DNA from: Anaerolineales bacterium
Lineage (GTDB): Bacteria; Chloroflexota; Anaerolineae; JAAEKA01
Direction: 5' to 3'
Assembly (NCBI GenBank): GCA_020634615.1
Contig: JACKBI010000001.1
Span: 682,001 to 746,000 of the forward strand
Length of the DNA: 64,000 nt
The position numbers and the translations under genes are program-made. Within the stretch, counting starts at the first letter, position 1. Each line of letters starts with the position of its first letter. Of this stretch, positions 15,924-24,259 are shown piece after piece. The notes beneath the pieces are model-generated. The model was given only the letters and a program-made list of their open reading frames with translations, had not been told where the DNA came from and searched no databases.

Positions 15924-16330
15924 GCGGCGGCCTGTTCGGGGTCGGCTCGGGTGAGATCATTCTCATCCTGTTGATTATCCTGCTGGTCATGGGGCCCGAC
16001 CGGTTGCCGCAGATCGCCCGTGCCTGGGGCAAGGCCATTCGCTTTGTTGGCAAGTTTTCCAACACCTGGAACCAGATGAATGCCCAGTTGATGCGGCAGA
16101 TAGAGGAAGAGGGCAAGCCGATCCAGGACGCGCTACGCGTAGATGACAAGGCGCAACCAGCACCCCCCGCTGAAGCCACGCCGCCAGATCCAGACGACGC
16201 CTCTGACCCACTTTCGAACACCATTGCTCCGCCTGAGCTTACCGGGCAGGCTCCTACCCCCCCAGAACCAGTCACCCCAGAGTCCGCGCCGGCAGCAACA
16301 TCTGACGCGACGGAGTCTCCCGATGTCTGA
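15920..16330 (+). CDS. tatA: Sec-independent translocase protein TatA/TatB
   Basis: A 136-residue protein of the twin-arginine translocase. It has one membrane helix at about residues 9-27 (I-I-L-I-L-L-I-I-L-L-V-M-G-P), the hinge G-P-D-R-L-P, then an amphipathic helix to about residue 50 and a long Pro/Ala/Thr-rich tail. The V-M-G-P-D-R-L-P-Q hinge is closer to TatB than to TatA, so the name is provisional. The ATG overlaps the nusB stop, and the gene overlaps tatC by 8 bases. Confidence 0.88.
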   Translation: MSGGLFGVGSGEIILILLIILLVMGPDRLPQIARAWGKAIRFVGKFSNTWNQMNAQLMRQIEEEGKPIQDALRVDDKAQPAPPAEATPPDPDDASDPLSNTIAPPELTGQAPTPPEPVTPESAPAATSDATESPDV

Positions 16331-17099
16331 TGACTGGAGCGCCGATCTGCAAGGGCTGATCGCCGGACTTGCGCCGCACCTGTATGAGCTGCGCCGGCGA
16401 CTGTTCATTATTCTTATTGCATTGACGGTCGGGGTGGTGATCGGATTTGTCTTCGCCGAGCCGATCCTGAACGTGCTCGCTCAGCCGGTTGGCGGATTGC
16501 AGAATCTCCAGGCCATCGAGTTAACCGAGTCTGTCGGGGTCTATGTGCGAGTGGCGGTGATGGTGGGCGGCATCCTGGCGATGCCAATCATCGTCTATGA
16601 ACTGGTAGCGTTTGTCGTGCCCGGCCTGCTGCCACACGAGAAACGGATGCTCTTCATCGCGCTGCCGTTCATCTTTCTCTCCTTCATCGTCGGCGCGGCC
16701 TTCGCCTATTTTGTCATGCTGCCGGTCGCCATCCCGTTCCTGGCAAACTTCGGTGGCATCCCCGGCAACTTCCGCATCAGCAGCTATGTTGGCTTCATCA
16801 CCCGGGTGGTGTTCTGGATCGGCGTCGCATTCGAAACGCCGCTGGTCATCGCCCTGCTGGCGCGCATCGGCGTCGTCACGCCGCAGCAGTTGATCAAGGC
16901 CTGGCGGTTCGCTGTGGTCGGCATCGCCATCGCCGCCGCGCTGATCACCCCAACCCCCGACCCGGTCAACATGGCGATTGTGATGGTCCCCTTGCTGGGA
17001 CTGTACGGTTTGAGTATCATCCTGGCCCGATTCATGTACCGCCGGCGGCAGGCGGCCAGCGAGGCCGAACCGGCTGTTGATGCCAGCTCGGGTTTGTAG
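16323..17099 (+). CDS. tatC: Sec-independent translocase protein TatC
   Basis: TatC is the receptor that recognises the twin-arginine signal. The 258-residue protein has the cytoplasmic N-terminal motif H-L-Y-E-L-R-R-R-L, six membrane helices, the conserved F-V-V-P-G-L-L-P-H-E-K in the first periplasmic loop and the I-T-P-T-P-D-P segment near the last helices. The start at 16323 lies inside the end of tatA; the frame is open further upstream but only within tatA. Confidence 0.95.
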   Translation: MSDDWSADLQGLIAGLAPHLYELRRRLFIILIALTVGVVIGFVFAEPILNVLAQPVGGLQNLQAIELTESVGVYVRVAVMVGGILAMPIIVYELVAFVVPGLLPHEKRMLFIALPFIFLSFIVGAAFAYFVMLPVAIPFLANFGGIPGNFRISSYVGFITRVVFWIGVAFETPLVIALLARIGVVTPQQLIKAWRFAVVGIAIAAALITPTPDPVNMAIVMVPLLGLYGLSIILARFMYRRRQAASEAEPAVDASSGL

Positions 17100-17119
17100 C
17101 TCGTGCGCCGTGCGATTGA

Positions 17120-17140
17120 TCAGTGGATTTGATCCACTGA
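17120..17140 (+). terminator. Possible transcript-end hairpin after tatC
   Basis: A 9-bp perfect stem (TCAGTGGAT / ATCCACTGA) with a 3-base loop. No T-tract follows, so it is at best a weak terminator. The rest of 17100-17251 shows only a Shine-Dalgarno AAAGGAG before the next gene. Confidence 0.4.
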
Positions 17141-17251
17141 CTGAACAAACTTAGGTCCCATGGGCCTTTCGATTCAGCGGCTGAGGCTGCTTCGTGTCTT
17201 CACCAGGGACTTCGAATCCCTGCCATATCCCGAACAAAGGAGTTCATTTCA

Positions 17252-18580
17252 ATGGCGAACGAGTCTTCTGTACAACGCGTGCTCATCATGGGAGCCGCCG
17301 GCCGCGATTTCCACAACTTCAACGTCGTGTTCCGCGGCAATCCCCGTTACAAGGTCGTGGCCTTCACGGCAACCCAGATACCCGACATCGAGGGGAGGCA
17401 ATATCCGGCCCAGCTTGCCGGCCCGCTCTACCCAACCGGCATCCCGATCTACGCCGAAAGCGAGTTGAACCGGCTGATCGCCGAGCTTGCGGTCGATCAG
17501 GTCGTGTTCGCCTACAGCGACGTCAGCCACCAGACAGTGATGCACAAGGCGTCGCAGGTGCTGGCAGCCGGTCCCGACTTTCTGCTGATGGGTGCGCGCG
17601 ACACCATGCTGGCGTCCAGCAAGCCGGTGGTGGCCGTGTGTGCGGTGCGCACCGGCTCCGGCAAGAGCCAGACCACGCGACGGGTGTGCGACGTGTTGCG
17701 GGCGATGGGCAAGCAGGTGGTAGCCGTGCGCCATCCCATGCCCTACGGCAACATCGCCGAGCAGGCTGTGCAGCGCTTTGCCAGCTACGATGACCTGGAC
17801 CGCCACCAGTGCACCATCGAGGAACGGGAGGAATACGAGCCACACCTCGACCGCGGCGTCATCGTCTATGCCGGAGTTGACTACGAGGCAATTCTGCGTC
17901 AGGCCGAACAGGAGGCCGATATCGTCGTTTGGGACGGCGGCAACAACGACCTGCCCTTCTACAAGCCCGACCTGCACATCGTGGTCGCCGATCCGCACCG
18001 GCCCGGCCACGAGGTCAGCTATCATCCCGGCGAGGCCAACCTGCGCATGGCCGACGTGGTGGTGATCAACAAGGTGGACACCGCCGACCTGGACAAGGTG
18101 GCTATCGTCCGAGACAACATCTACCGCACCAACCCCGCCGCGATCGTCGTCGAAGCTGCCAGCCCGATCTTTGTGGAGAATCCGGGCATGATCCGCGGCA
18201 AGGATGTGCTGGTGGTCGAGGATGGCCCGACGCTGACCCACGGCGAGATGGCCTACGGCGCGGGCGTGGTGGCGGCGCGGCGCTTTGGCGCAGCCGCCAT
18301 CCTCGATCCGCGGCCCTGGGCGGTGCGTTCCATCGCCGACACCTATGCCAAGTATCCTGGCACCGGCGCCGTCCTGCCCGCCATGGGCTACGGCGATCAG
18401 CAAATGGCTGACCTGCAGGAAACGATCAACAATGTGCCCTGCGATCTGGTGATCATCGCCACGCCCATCGACCTGACGCGCATCATCGACATTCACCGTC
18501 CGACCCAGCGCGTCCGCTACGAACTGCAGGAGATCGGCCAGCCGACGCTGGAGGGCCTATTGAGGCAACAGTTCGCCTGA
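17252..18580 (+). CDS. Cyclic 2,3-diphosphoglycerate synthetase-like GTPase
   Basis: A 442-residue P-loop protein of the COG2403 type. Residues 10-130 form a Rossmann-like domain (L-I-M-G-A-A-G-R-D-F-H-N-F). The nucleotide loop is R-T-G-S-G-K-S (133-139) and the G4 motif is N-K-V-D (273-276). In methanogens the related enzyme makes cyclic 2,3-diphosphoglycerate. Bacterial homologues are common, but their reaction is not established. AAAGGAG lies before the ATG. The gene stands alone between tatC and a repeat array. Confidence 0.85.
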   Translation: MANESSVQRVLIMGAAGRDFHNFNVVFRGNPRYKVVAFTATQIPDIEGRQYPAQLAGPLYPTGIPIYAESELNRLIAELAVDQVVFAYSDVSHQTVMHKASQVLAAGPDFLLMGARDTMLASSKPVVAVCAVRTGSGKSQTTRRVCDVLRAMGKQVVAVRHPMPYGNIAEQAVQRFASYDDLDRHQCTIEEREEYEPHLDRGVIVYAGVDYEAILRQAEQEADIVVWDGGNNDLPFYKPDLHIVVADPHRPGHEVSYHPGEANLRMADVVVINKVDTADLDKVAIVRDNIYRTNPAAIVVEAASPIFVENPGMIRGKDVLVVEDGPTLTHGEMAYGAGVVAARRFGAAAILDPRPWAVRSIADTYAKYPGTGAVLPAMGYGDQQMADLQETINNVPCDLVIIATPIDLTRIIDIHRPTQRVRYELQEIGQPTLEGLLRQQFA

Positions 18581-18612
18581 TGAAGGCGAGGATAGCACAA
18601 CGAATGTAGACA

Positions 18613-18860
18613 GCGCATGGATGCCCGCCTCCACGAGAGTGACGATCCCCACAACCGTCATGCCGCGCAGGCGGGCATTCACGCGTCGTTGTACAGAGGT
18701 TTCCCTGCGCGTCAAGGACGTTCTGGACTCCCGCGGCGGCGGGAGTGACGATCCCCACCACCCGTCATGCCCGCGCAGGCGGGCATCCACGCGTCGTTGT
18801 ACAGAGTTTTCCTTATGCGTAAAGGACGCTCTGGACTCCCGCCGCCGCGGGAGTGACGAA
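18613..18860. repeat. Tandem REP-like array (about two 107-bp units plus a partial one)
   Basis: Units at about 18656-18762 and 18763-18865 share CGTCATGCC, GCGCAGGCGGGCAT, CACGCGTCGTTGTACAGAG, AAGGACG and GGACTCCCGC...GCGGGAGTGACGA. A third partial unit (CGCCTCCACGAGAGTGACGA) lies at 18626. Each unit holds two inverted motifs. This is the longest example of the dispersed GCGGGA(A/G)TGACR family in the window and fills the whole 18581-18900 gap. Confidence 0.85.
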
Positions 18861-18969
18861 GACCCACAGAGAGCAGGCCGAGAATCGTCCGGCGGCGAAC
18901 GCTGTGCTACAATAGGCCCCTGCGCAAGGCGATGCCTTGCGCCTGATATCGCCTTGAGGAGGCACGCAT

Positions 18970-19893
18970 ATGTTCAACAGGAAACACCTGCGGACGCTGC
19001 TTGGCATCACAATCCTGCTCGCCATTACGCTCAGTGCGTGCGGACCAGCAGCCACTCCGACGCCTGAACCGACCGCCACCCGCCCAGTGCGGCCAACCTT
19101 TACACCGACGGTCATCCCGACTGACACGCCGGTTCCCACCGACACGCCAGTCCCGACCGACACACCAACGCCGCTGCCTACTGACACGCCGACGCCCGAA
19201 GCGTCCATGGCCGTCGTCATCGGCGACGAGGAAAGCAACCTGCGCGCCGGGCCGGGCACCAACTATCCCACCGTGGGACAGGTGGCGCGCGGCGCCGAGC
19301 TGGAGATCATCTCGCGCAACGCTGCTGGCGACTGGTACGAAGTCTGCTGCGTCGATGGCCAGCAAGCCTGGATCGTCGCCCGGCTGGTCGAGGTCACCGG
19401 CGACCCCAACGCAGTGGCGATTGCAGCCAACATCCCCGCGCCGCCGACCGACACGCCCGTGCCGACCCGTCCACCTGCGCAGCCGACTACGCCGCCGCAG
19501 CCCACCGCGCCGCCCGCACCGACCAACACGCCCGTGCCGACCTTCCCATTTGCCAAGGAAGATAGCCGGCCCGGCGAGATCAATACCAACCCGATTGTTA
19601 CCTTCTTCGGCGCACTCTACAACCCGGCCAAGGATTTGACCAAGGCGGTAGGCGAACCCTACAAGCTGGTTGTGACAGGCCCGCAAAACGGCGAGGCGCC
19701 TTTCCACGACGGACTGTTTGAGGTTGGACCATTCGGACAGTTTATCTATAACGTCAAGGTCGAGCTTCCGTTGGCAGAGGGCACCTATCAAGCCTACGTC
19801 GCCGACGGCGCCGGCAATCGCGTCTCCGAATCCTGGGAGTACACGGTAGCTGGTGAACTGCGCACATTCTTTCCGAGGTGGAAGCAGCGCTAG
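18970..19893 (+). CDS. Lipoprotein with bacterial SH3 domain
   Basis: A 307-residue secreted lipoprotein. The signal peptide ends in the lipobox L-S-A-C (Cys24), followed by a Thr/Pro spacer with repeated P-T-D-T-P (residues 29-78). An SH3_3 domain sits at about 80-150 (N-L-R-A-G-P-G-T-N-Y). A second Pro-rich spacer and a C-terminal beta-rich domain of about 110 residues follow. GAGGAGG precedes the ATG, and TACAAT at 18908-18913 is a plausible -10. It probably binds cell-envelope or peptide ligands. Confidence 0.85.
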   Translation: MFNRKHLRTLLGITILLAITLSACGPAATPTPEPTATRPVRPTFTPTVIPTDTPVPTDTPVPTDTPTPLPTDTPTPEASMAVVIGDEESNLRAGPGTNYPTVGQVARGAELEIISRNAAGDWYEVCCVDGQQAWIVARLVEVTGDPNAVAIAANIPAPPTDTPVPTRPPAQPTTPPQPTAPPAPTNTPVPTFPFAKEDSRPGEINTNPIVTFFGALYNPAKDLTKAVGEPYKLVVTGPQNGEAPFHDGLFEVGPFGQFIYNVKVELPLAEGTYQAYVADGAGNRVSESWEYTVAGELRTFFPRWKQR

Positions 19894-19910
19894 CCCACAG
19901 GGGATCTCGA

Positions 19911-22115
19911 ATGCAGACCCTTGAAGGCGTCCTCGAGCGTCTCACCTTTCACAACGAGGAAACCGGCTATACCGTCGCCCGGCTGGTTCCCGACGACAAG
20001 GATTACGAAGTTACTGTCGTCGGGAACATGCTCGGCGTCAGTGTCGGCGAGCATGTCCGCATTGAAGGGGAATGGACGGTTCATGTCCAGCATGGCCGCC
20101 AGTTCAAAGTAGAACGCTACACCTCCGTACTGCCGGCCACAGCCGCCGGTATCGAGAAATACCTGGGCAGCGGCCTGGTCAAGGGGGTTGGACCGGTAAC
20201 CGCCAAACGCATCGTGCGTAAGTTCGGCGCCGATACGCTGACGGTTATCGACGAAAACCCGGATCAACTGCACCAGGTGCTTGGGGTGGGACCAAAACGC
20301 GTCAGGCAAATCAAGGCTGCCTGGCACGAACAGCGCCAGATCCGCGAGGTGATGGTTTTTCTCCAAAGCAACGGCGTCAGCCCGGCGCTGGCTGTGCGCA
20401 TCTACAAACAATACGGCGACGGTTCGGCCGCGGTAGTCACCAACGACCCCTACCGCTTGGCGAGGGACGTACATGGTATCGGCTTCATCACCGCCGACAA
20501 GATCGCCCGCAACCAGGGGATCGCCCTCGACGCGCCAGAACGGGTTGCAGCCGGCGTGGCCTACACGTTGGGCAAGAAGGCGGACGACGGTCACGTCTAC
20601 GTGCCGCAGGGTGAACTGGTGCAGGCCAGCGCGACATTGCTGGAGGTACCCCAGGCGCTGGTGATCGAGGCCATCGACACACTCAGCCGCGATGATCAGG
20701 TCCACGTCGACGCGACCGTGCGCAGCAGCCAGGGAATAGGGCTGGCCGAAGAACGAGCCGTCTATCTGACCCCCTTTTACTACGGTGAGATCGGCGTGGC
20801 CGGCCGCTTGCAGCGCCTGATGCACGCCACCGAGGATCGCCTCTACACCTTTCACAGCTTCGACTGGCCGCAGGCATTCGCCGTCGTCCAACGCGACATC
20901 GGGCTGGCGTTGACGCCGAAGCAGCAGGAGGCTGTGCGCACGGCCCTTACCCAACGTGTCGCGGTGCTGACCGGCGGACCGGGAACCGGAAAAACCACGA
21001 CCATGAAGACGCTGATCCGGCTGCTGGACGCGACAGGATTGAACTACATGCTGGCGTCGCCCACCGGCCGGGCGGCCAAGCGGCTGAGCGAGGCAACCGG
21101 CAAGCAGGCAAAAACCATCCACCGCCTGCTGGAGTTCAGTCCTGGCGGGGAAGGTGGATTTGGTTTCGGGCGCAACGAGGACAATCCGCTGACTGCTGAC
21201 ATGGTGATCGTAGACGAGGCGTCGATGCTGGACCTGCTGCTCACCAACAGCCTGCTGAAGGCGATCCCGGCCGGCGCCCATCTGCTGCTGATCGGCGACA
21301 TCGACCAGTTGCCGCCGGTGGGCGCGGGCAACGTGCTGCGCGATGTCATCGACTCCGGCGCGGCGGCGGTGGTGCGACTGGACGTGGTGTTTCGCCAGGC
21401 GGCTGGCAGCTACATCATCGAGAACGCGCATCGGATCAATCGCGGCCAAATGCCGGAGTGGAATCCACAGGAGTCGAAGGACTTCTTCTTGTTTCAAACC
21501 GACGAACCAGAACGTGCGGCTGAATTGATCGGGGAGATCGTGCAGGAACGTGTGCCGCGGCGTTTCGGCGTTCCGTCACAGGACATTCAGGTACTCAGTC
21601 CCATGCACCGCGGCGAGGTTGGGGTTGGCGCACTGAACGAACGCTTGCAGGCGTTGCTGAACCCGCCGTCGCCCAGCCGGCCGGAGCGGCGTCTGGGTGG
21701 ACGTATCTTCCGACTGGGCGACCGCGTGATGCAGATCCGCAACAACTATGACAAGGATGTTTACAACGGGGATTTGGGGATGATTGCCAGCCTTGATCCG
21801 GTGGAGCAGATGCTGACTGTGCGCATCGACGACCGGATCGTGGCCTACGATTTTCTGGAACTTGACGAACTGACGCACGCCTACGCGGTCTCGGTGCACA
21901 AGTCCCAGGGGAGCGAGTTTCCTGCGGTGGTTATGCCGGTGATGACGCAGCACTACATGATGTTGCAGCGCAACCTGCTGTACACCGGTGTGACGCGGGC
22001 CAAGCGGCTGGTGGTGCTGGTCGGCACGCCGCGAGCGGTCGCGATTGCAGTCAACAACAACCGCATCGCCGACCGCTACAGCGGCTTGAGCGACCGATTG
22101 CGACCGATCAACTGA
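19911..22115 (+). CDS. recD2: RecD2-type ATP-dependent DNA helicase
   Basis: A 734-residue SF1B 5'-3' helicase. The N-terminal domain begins V-L-E-R-L-T-F-H-N-E-E-T-G-Y, diagnostic for RecD2. Two helix-hairpin-helix units follow (G-V-G-P-V-T-A-K-R and G-V-G-P-K-R). Walker A is G-G-P-G-T-G-K-T (355-362), then V-D-E-A-S-M motif II, G-D-x-D-Q-L-P-P-V motif III, and the C-terminal UvrD-like V-S-V-H-K-S-Q-G-S-E. It acts without RecBC in replication-associated repair. Its end overlaps the convergent HEAT gene by 8 bases. Confidence 0.95.
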   Translation: MQTLEGVLERLTFHNEETGYTVARLVPDDKDYEVTVVGNMLGVSVGEHVRIEGEWTVHVQHGRQFKVERYTSVLPATAAGIEKYLGSGLVKGVGPVTAKRIVRKFGADTLTVIDENPDQLHQVLGVGPKRVRQIKAAWHEQRQIREVMVFLQSNGVSPALAVRIYKQYGDGSAAVVTNDPYRLARDVHGIGFITADKIARNQGIALDAPERVAAGVAYTLGKKADDGHVYVPQGELVQASATLLEVPQALVIEAIDTLSRDDQVHVDATVRSSQGIGLAEERAVYLTPFYYGEIGVAGRLQRLMHATEDRLYTFHSFDWPQAFAVVQRDIGLALTPKQQEAVRTALTQRVAVLTGGPGTGKTTTMKTLIRLLDATGLNYMLASPTGRAAKRLSEATGKQAKTIHRLLEFSPGGEGGFGFGRNEDNPLTADMVIVDEASMLDLLLTNSLLKAIPAGAHLLLIGDIDQLPPVGAGNVLRDVIDSGAAAVVRLDVVFRQAAGSYIIENAHRINRGQMPEWNPQESKDFFLFQTDEPERAAELIGEIVQERVPRRFGVPSQDIQVLSPMHRGEVGVGALNERLQALLNPPSPSRPERRLGGRIFRLGDRVMQIRNNYDKDVYNGDLGMIASLDPVEQMLTVRIDDRIVAYDFLELDELTHAYAVSVHKSQGSEFPAVVMPVMTQHYMMLQRNLLYTGVTRAKRLVVLVGTPRAVAIAVNNNRIADRYSGLSDRLRPIN

Positions 22116-22506
22116 AGGTCGCCATGAGATGAATTGCCGCCTCCATGGTGGTGATACTGGCCTGTGATCCCTTGAGTGCAGCCAGCAGCTCCCCACTTGA
22201 AGCGCGCACCTGGGAACTTGAGTTTTCCGTCAAGACCCGGTGAGCGCCATCGCGCAGCATCTTGCTGTTGTCAGGTTTCGCCAACGCGTCCAGCAGGGGC
22301 GGCATCGCCTGGCTGCCAAGATAGGCCAGCGCCGAACTTGCAGCATAGCGAATGCCATGGTCGTCGTCTTCCAGTGCAGCCACCAGTGCCGTGTTGCCCT
22401 CTACGGAGGGATTATCGCGCAGGTAGTGGACGCCGTCGGCGCGCTCGTTTTCGGGAAGTTTTGCGTTGTTCATGGCGGCAATCGCCTGGGTCGTTGACTC
22501 GATCAT
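22108..22506 (-). CDS. Small HEAT-repeat protein
   Basis: A 132-residue helical protein. Repeats of the type N-T-A-L-V-A-A-L-E-D-D-D-H-G-I-R-Y-A-A-S-S-A-L-A-Y-L-G suggest two to three HEAT (PBS lyase-like) units at about residues 20-100. Such modules bind proteins; no partner can be named. The ATG at 22506 is preceded by AAAGGAAC and an extended -10 promoter. The gene is monocistronic and convergent with recD2. Confidence 0.7.
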   Translation of the reverse strand: MIESTTQAIAAMNNAKLPENERADGVHYLRDNPSVEGNTALVAALEDDDHGIRYAASSALAYLGSQAMPPLLDALAKPDNSKMLRDGAHRVLTENSSSQVRASSGELLAALKGSQASITTMEAAIHLMATFS

Positions 22507-22537
22507 GGATGTTCCTTTCTGGAATAGTGCTGCGCCA

Positions 22538-22546
22538 ATTATACCA
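22538..22546 (-). promoter_or_regulatory. Extended -10 promoter of the HEAT gene
   Basis: Minus strand reads TGGTATAAT, a TGn extension with a perfect -10 hexamer. No TTGACA-like box is present at the right distance, which fits an extended -10 promoter. Confidence 0.6.
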
Positions 22547-22604
22547 GCAAACCTGTCCAGAGGGGAGTCCCAGATTTCACACGCGTTGAATCCACCGATC
22601 GACA

Positions 22605-23045
22605 TCAAGCGCGTGCGGCCAGAATGCCCCCGGCTACGATGAGAACAGCGGCCACGGCCAGCTTGCGCGGATCGACCGTTCGCCATTCCGCCAGAACCAC
22701 CAGGCCGATCAGCACCGCCACCAACGTGTTCATGTTGTACAAGGGGACAAGCTGGCTGATCTGGCCGTCGAAGCGACGCAGTGCAATCGCGATGCATCCG
22801 ATGGCTGTCGCCCAGACCAGACCAAATAGGATCGTATACAGGACGCTCTTCTGGCCGACCGTCACGTCGCGTTCCAGCAGCATGAAAGCGCCGCCAACCA
22901 CCGCCGTCGTGATGCCCACGCCGATCAGAAACGGGCCGGTACCGATACGGGCGTTGGTGCTGAGCTTCTGGAAAACGCCGGTTAACCCCAGCAACAAGGC
23001 CGGCAATACGCCTCCCAGCAGAATGGCAATGACTCGCGCGCTCAT
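22605..23045 (-). CDS. Half-size DMT/EamA-like membrane protein
   Basis: A 146-residue protein with five hydrophobic segments. It has the arrangement of one EamA repeat (P-L-Y-N-M-N-T-L-V-A-V, then V-L-A-E-W), so it should work as a homo- or heterodimer. Related small proteins are sugar, drug or metabolite transporters. Its start overlaps the galK stop by 4 bases (ATGA), so it belongs to the galactoside operon; a role in galactose or galactoside movement is inferred from this alone. Confidence 0.75.
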   Translation of the reverse strand: MSARVIAILLGGVLPALLLGLTGVFQKLSTNARIGTGPFLIGVGITTAVVGGAFMLLERDVTVGQKSVLYTILFGLVWATAIGCIAIALRRFDGQISQLVPLYNMNTLVAVLIGLVVLAEWRTVDPRKLAVAAVLIVAGGILAARA

Positions 23046-24187
23046 CTCAGCTCTTCCACAGAGGCGCCGTTCGAGGCAACACTGATATAGATGGCCGGCG
23101 TGAGGCCGGTGGCGGCCTCGTAGTCTGCAGAGACGCGGGCGGCAAATTCATCTGCCCGGTCGGCCTGCACCAGTGCGACTGCGCAGCCGGCAAACCCGCC
23201 GCCAGTCATGCGGGCGCCAAAGCAGCCAGGCGCTTGTCGCGCACAATCCACCATGACATTCAACTCCGGGCCTGAGATTTCGAAATCGTCGCGCATGCTG
23301 GCATGGCTGGCATCCATCAAGCGCCCCATCTCAGACGCGTCGCCGCGTGCCATCGCGTCGGCGGCAGCCACCGTGCGCGCGTTTTCGGTGATGATGTGGC
23401 GGGCGCGGCGCAAGGTGACCTCGTCCAGCCCACCAGCTTCCGCCTCGAATCGCTCCAGCGACACGTCGCGCAGCGCAGGCACGCCGAAATAGCGCGCCGC
23501 AGCCTCGCACTGTGCGCGCCGCTCGTTGTAGGCCGAATCCACCAGGCCGCGGCGCGTGGACGTGTCCAGAATGACCGCCACGGTGCCATGCGGTAGCGGC
23601 ACGGACGTCGTCTGGAGGCTGCGGCAGTCGATCAGCAATGCATGGTCAGCCTCGCCCGCGGCCGAGATCATCTGATCCATGATGCCGCAGTTCATGCCGA
23701 CCCACTGGTTTTCGGCTTTCTGACTCAGCAATGCCATGGCAGGCGGGTCCCAGGCAAAGCCCGAAACAGCCTGAAACGCGCGCGCTGTGGCCAGTTCGAC
23801 GGCGGCCGATGACGACAACCCGGCGCCGCGCGGCACGTCGCCGGTCAGTACCCCCTCCCAGCCGGTAAGCTGGTAACCCGCACCCAGCAGCGCCCAGGCC
23901 ACGCCTTTGACATACTCGATCCAACTGGCGCCTTCGTGGCGCAAATCGGCCAACCCAAAACTTGCCGACCGGTCAAGATCCAGCGACACGACGTTGACCT
24001 GCTGGTCAGTTCGCGGTCGTAAGGCAATCCAGATCGCACGGTCGATGGCCATGGGCAGGACAAAGCCGTCGTTATAATCGGTGTGCTCGCCGATCAGGTT
24101 GACGCGGCCGGGCGCGCGCACGACGAAGTCCGGATCGGCGGCGAAGCGCTGCTGGAAGGCGTTAATCGCATCATGGGAAGAGGTCAT
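23042..24187 (-). CDS. galK: Galactokinase
   Basis: GalK phosphorylates galactose at C1 in the Leloir pathway. The 381-residue GHMP kinase has the galactokinase signature G-R-V-N-L-I-G-E-H-T-D-Y-N (27-39), the ATP loop P-R-G-A-G-L-S-S-S-A-A (119-129) and the C-terminal M-T-G-G-G-F-A-G-C. It lies 72 bases downstream of the GH4 gene that would release galactose. galT and galE are not in the window. Confidence 0.94.
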   Translation of the reverse strand: MTSSHDAINAFQQRFAADPDFVVRAPGRVNLIGEHTDYNDGFVLPMAIDRAIWIALRPRTDQQVNVVSLDLDRSASFGLADLRHEGASWIEYVKGVAWALLGAGYQLTGWEGVLTGDVPRGAGLSSSAAVELATARAFQAVSGFAWDPPAMALLSQKAENQWVGMNCGIMDQMISAAGEADHALLIDCRSLQTTSVPLPHGTVAVILDTSTRRGLVDSAYNERRAQCEAAARYFGVPALRDVSLERFEAEAGGLDEVTLRRARHIITENARTVAAADAMARGDASEMGRLMDASHASMRDDFEISGPELNVMVDCARQAPGCFGARMTGGGFAGCAVALVQADRADEFAARVSADYEAATGLTPAIYISVASNGASVEELR

Positions 24188-24259
24188 GGTGGCTCCGGGG
24201 AGAGGAAATCAGGGAGAGGAGGGGAATGATGGAAACGGGAAATCGATCTGTTGTCACGG

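Noticed and set aside
18613..18860. CRISPR-like array
   Set aside because: Units are about 107 bases and repeat throughout, with no short direct repeats separated by unique spacers and no cas genes.
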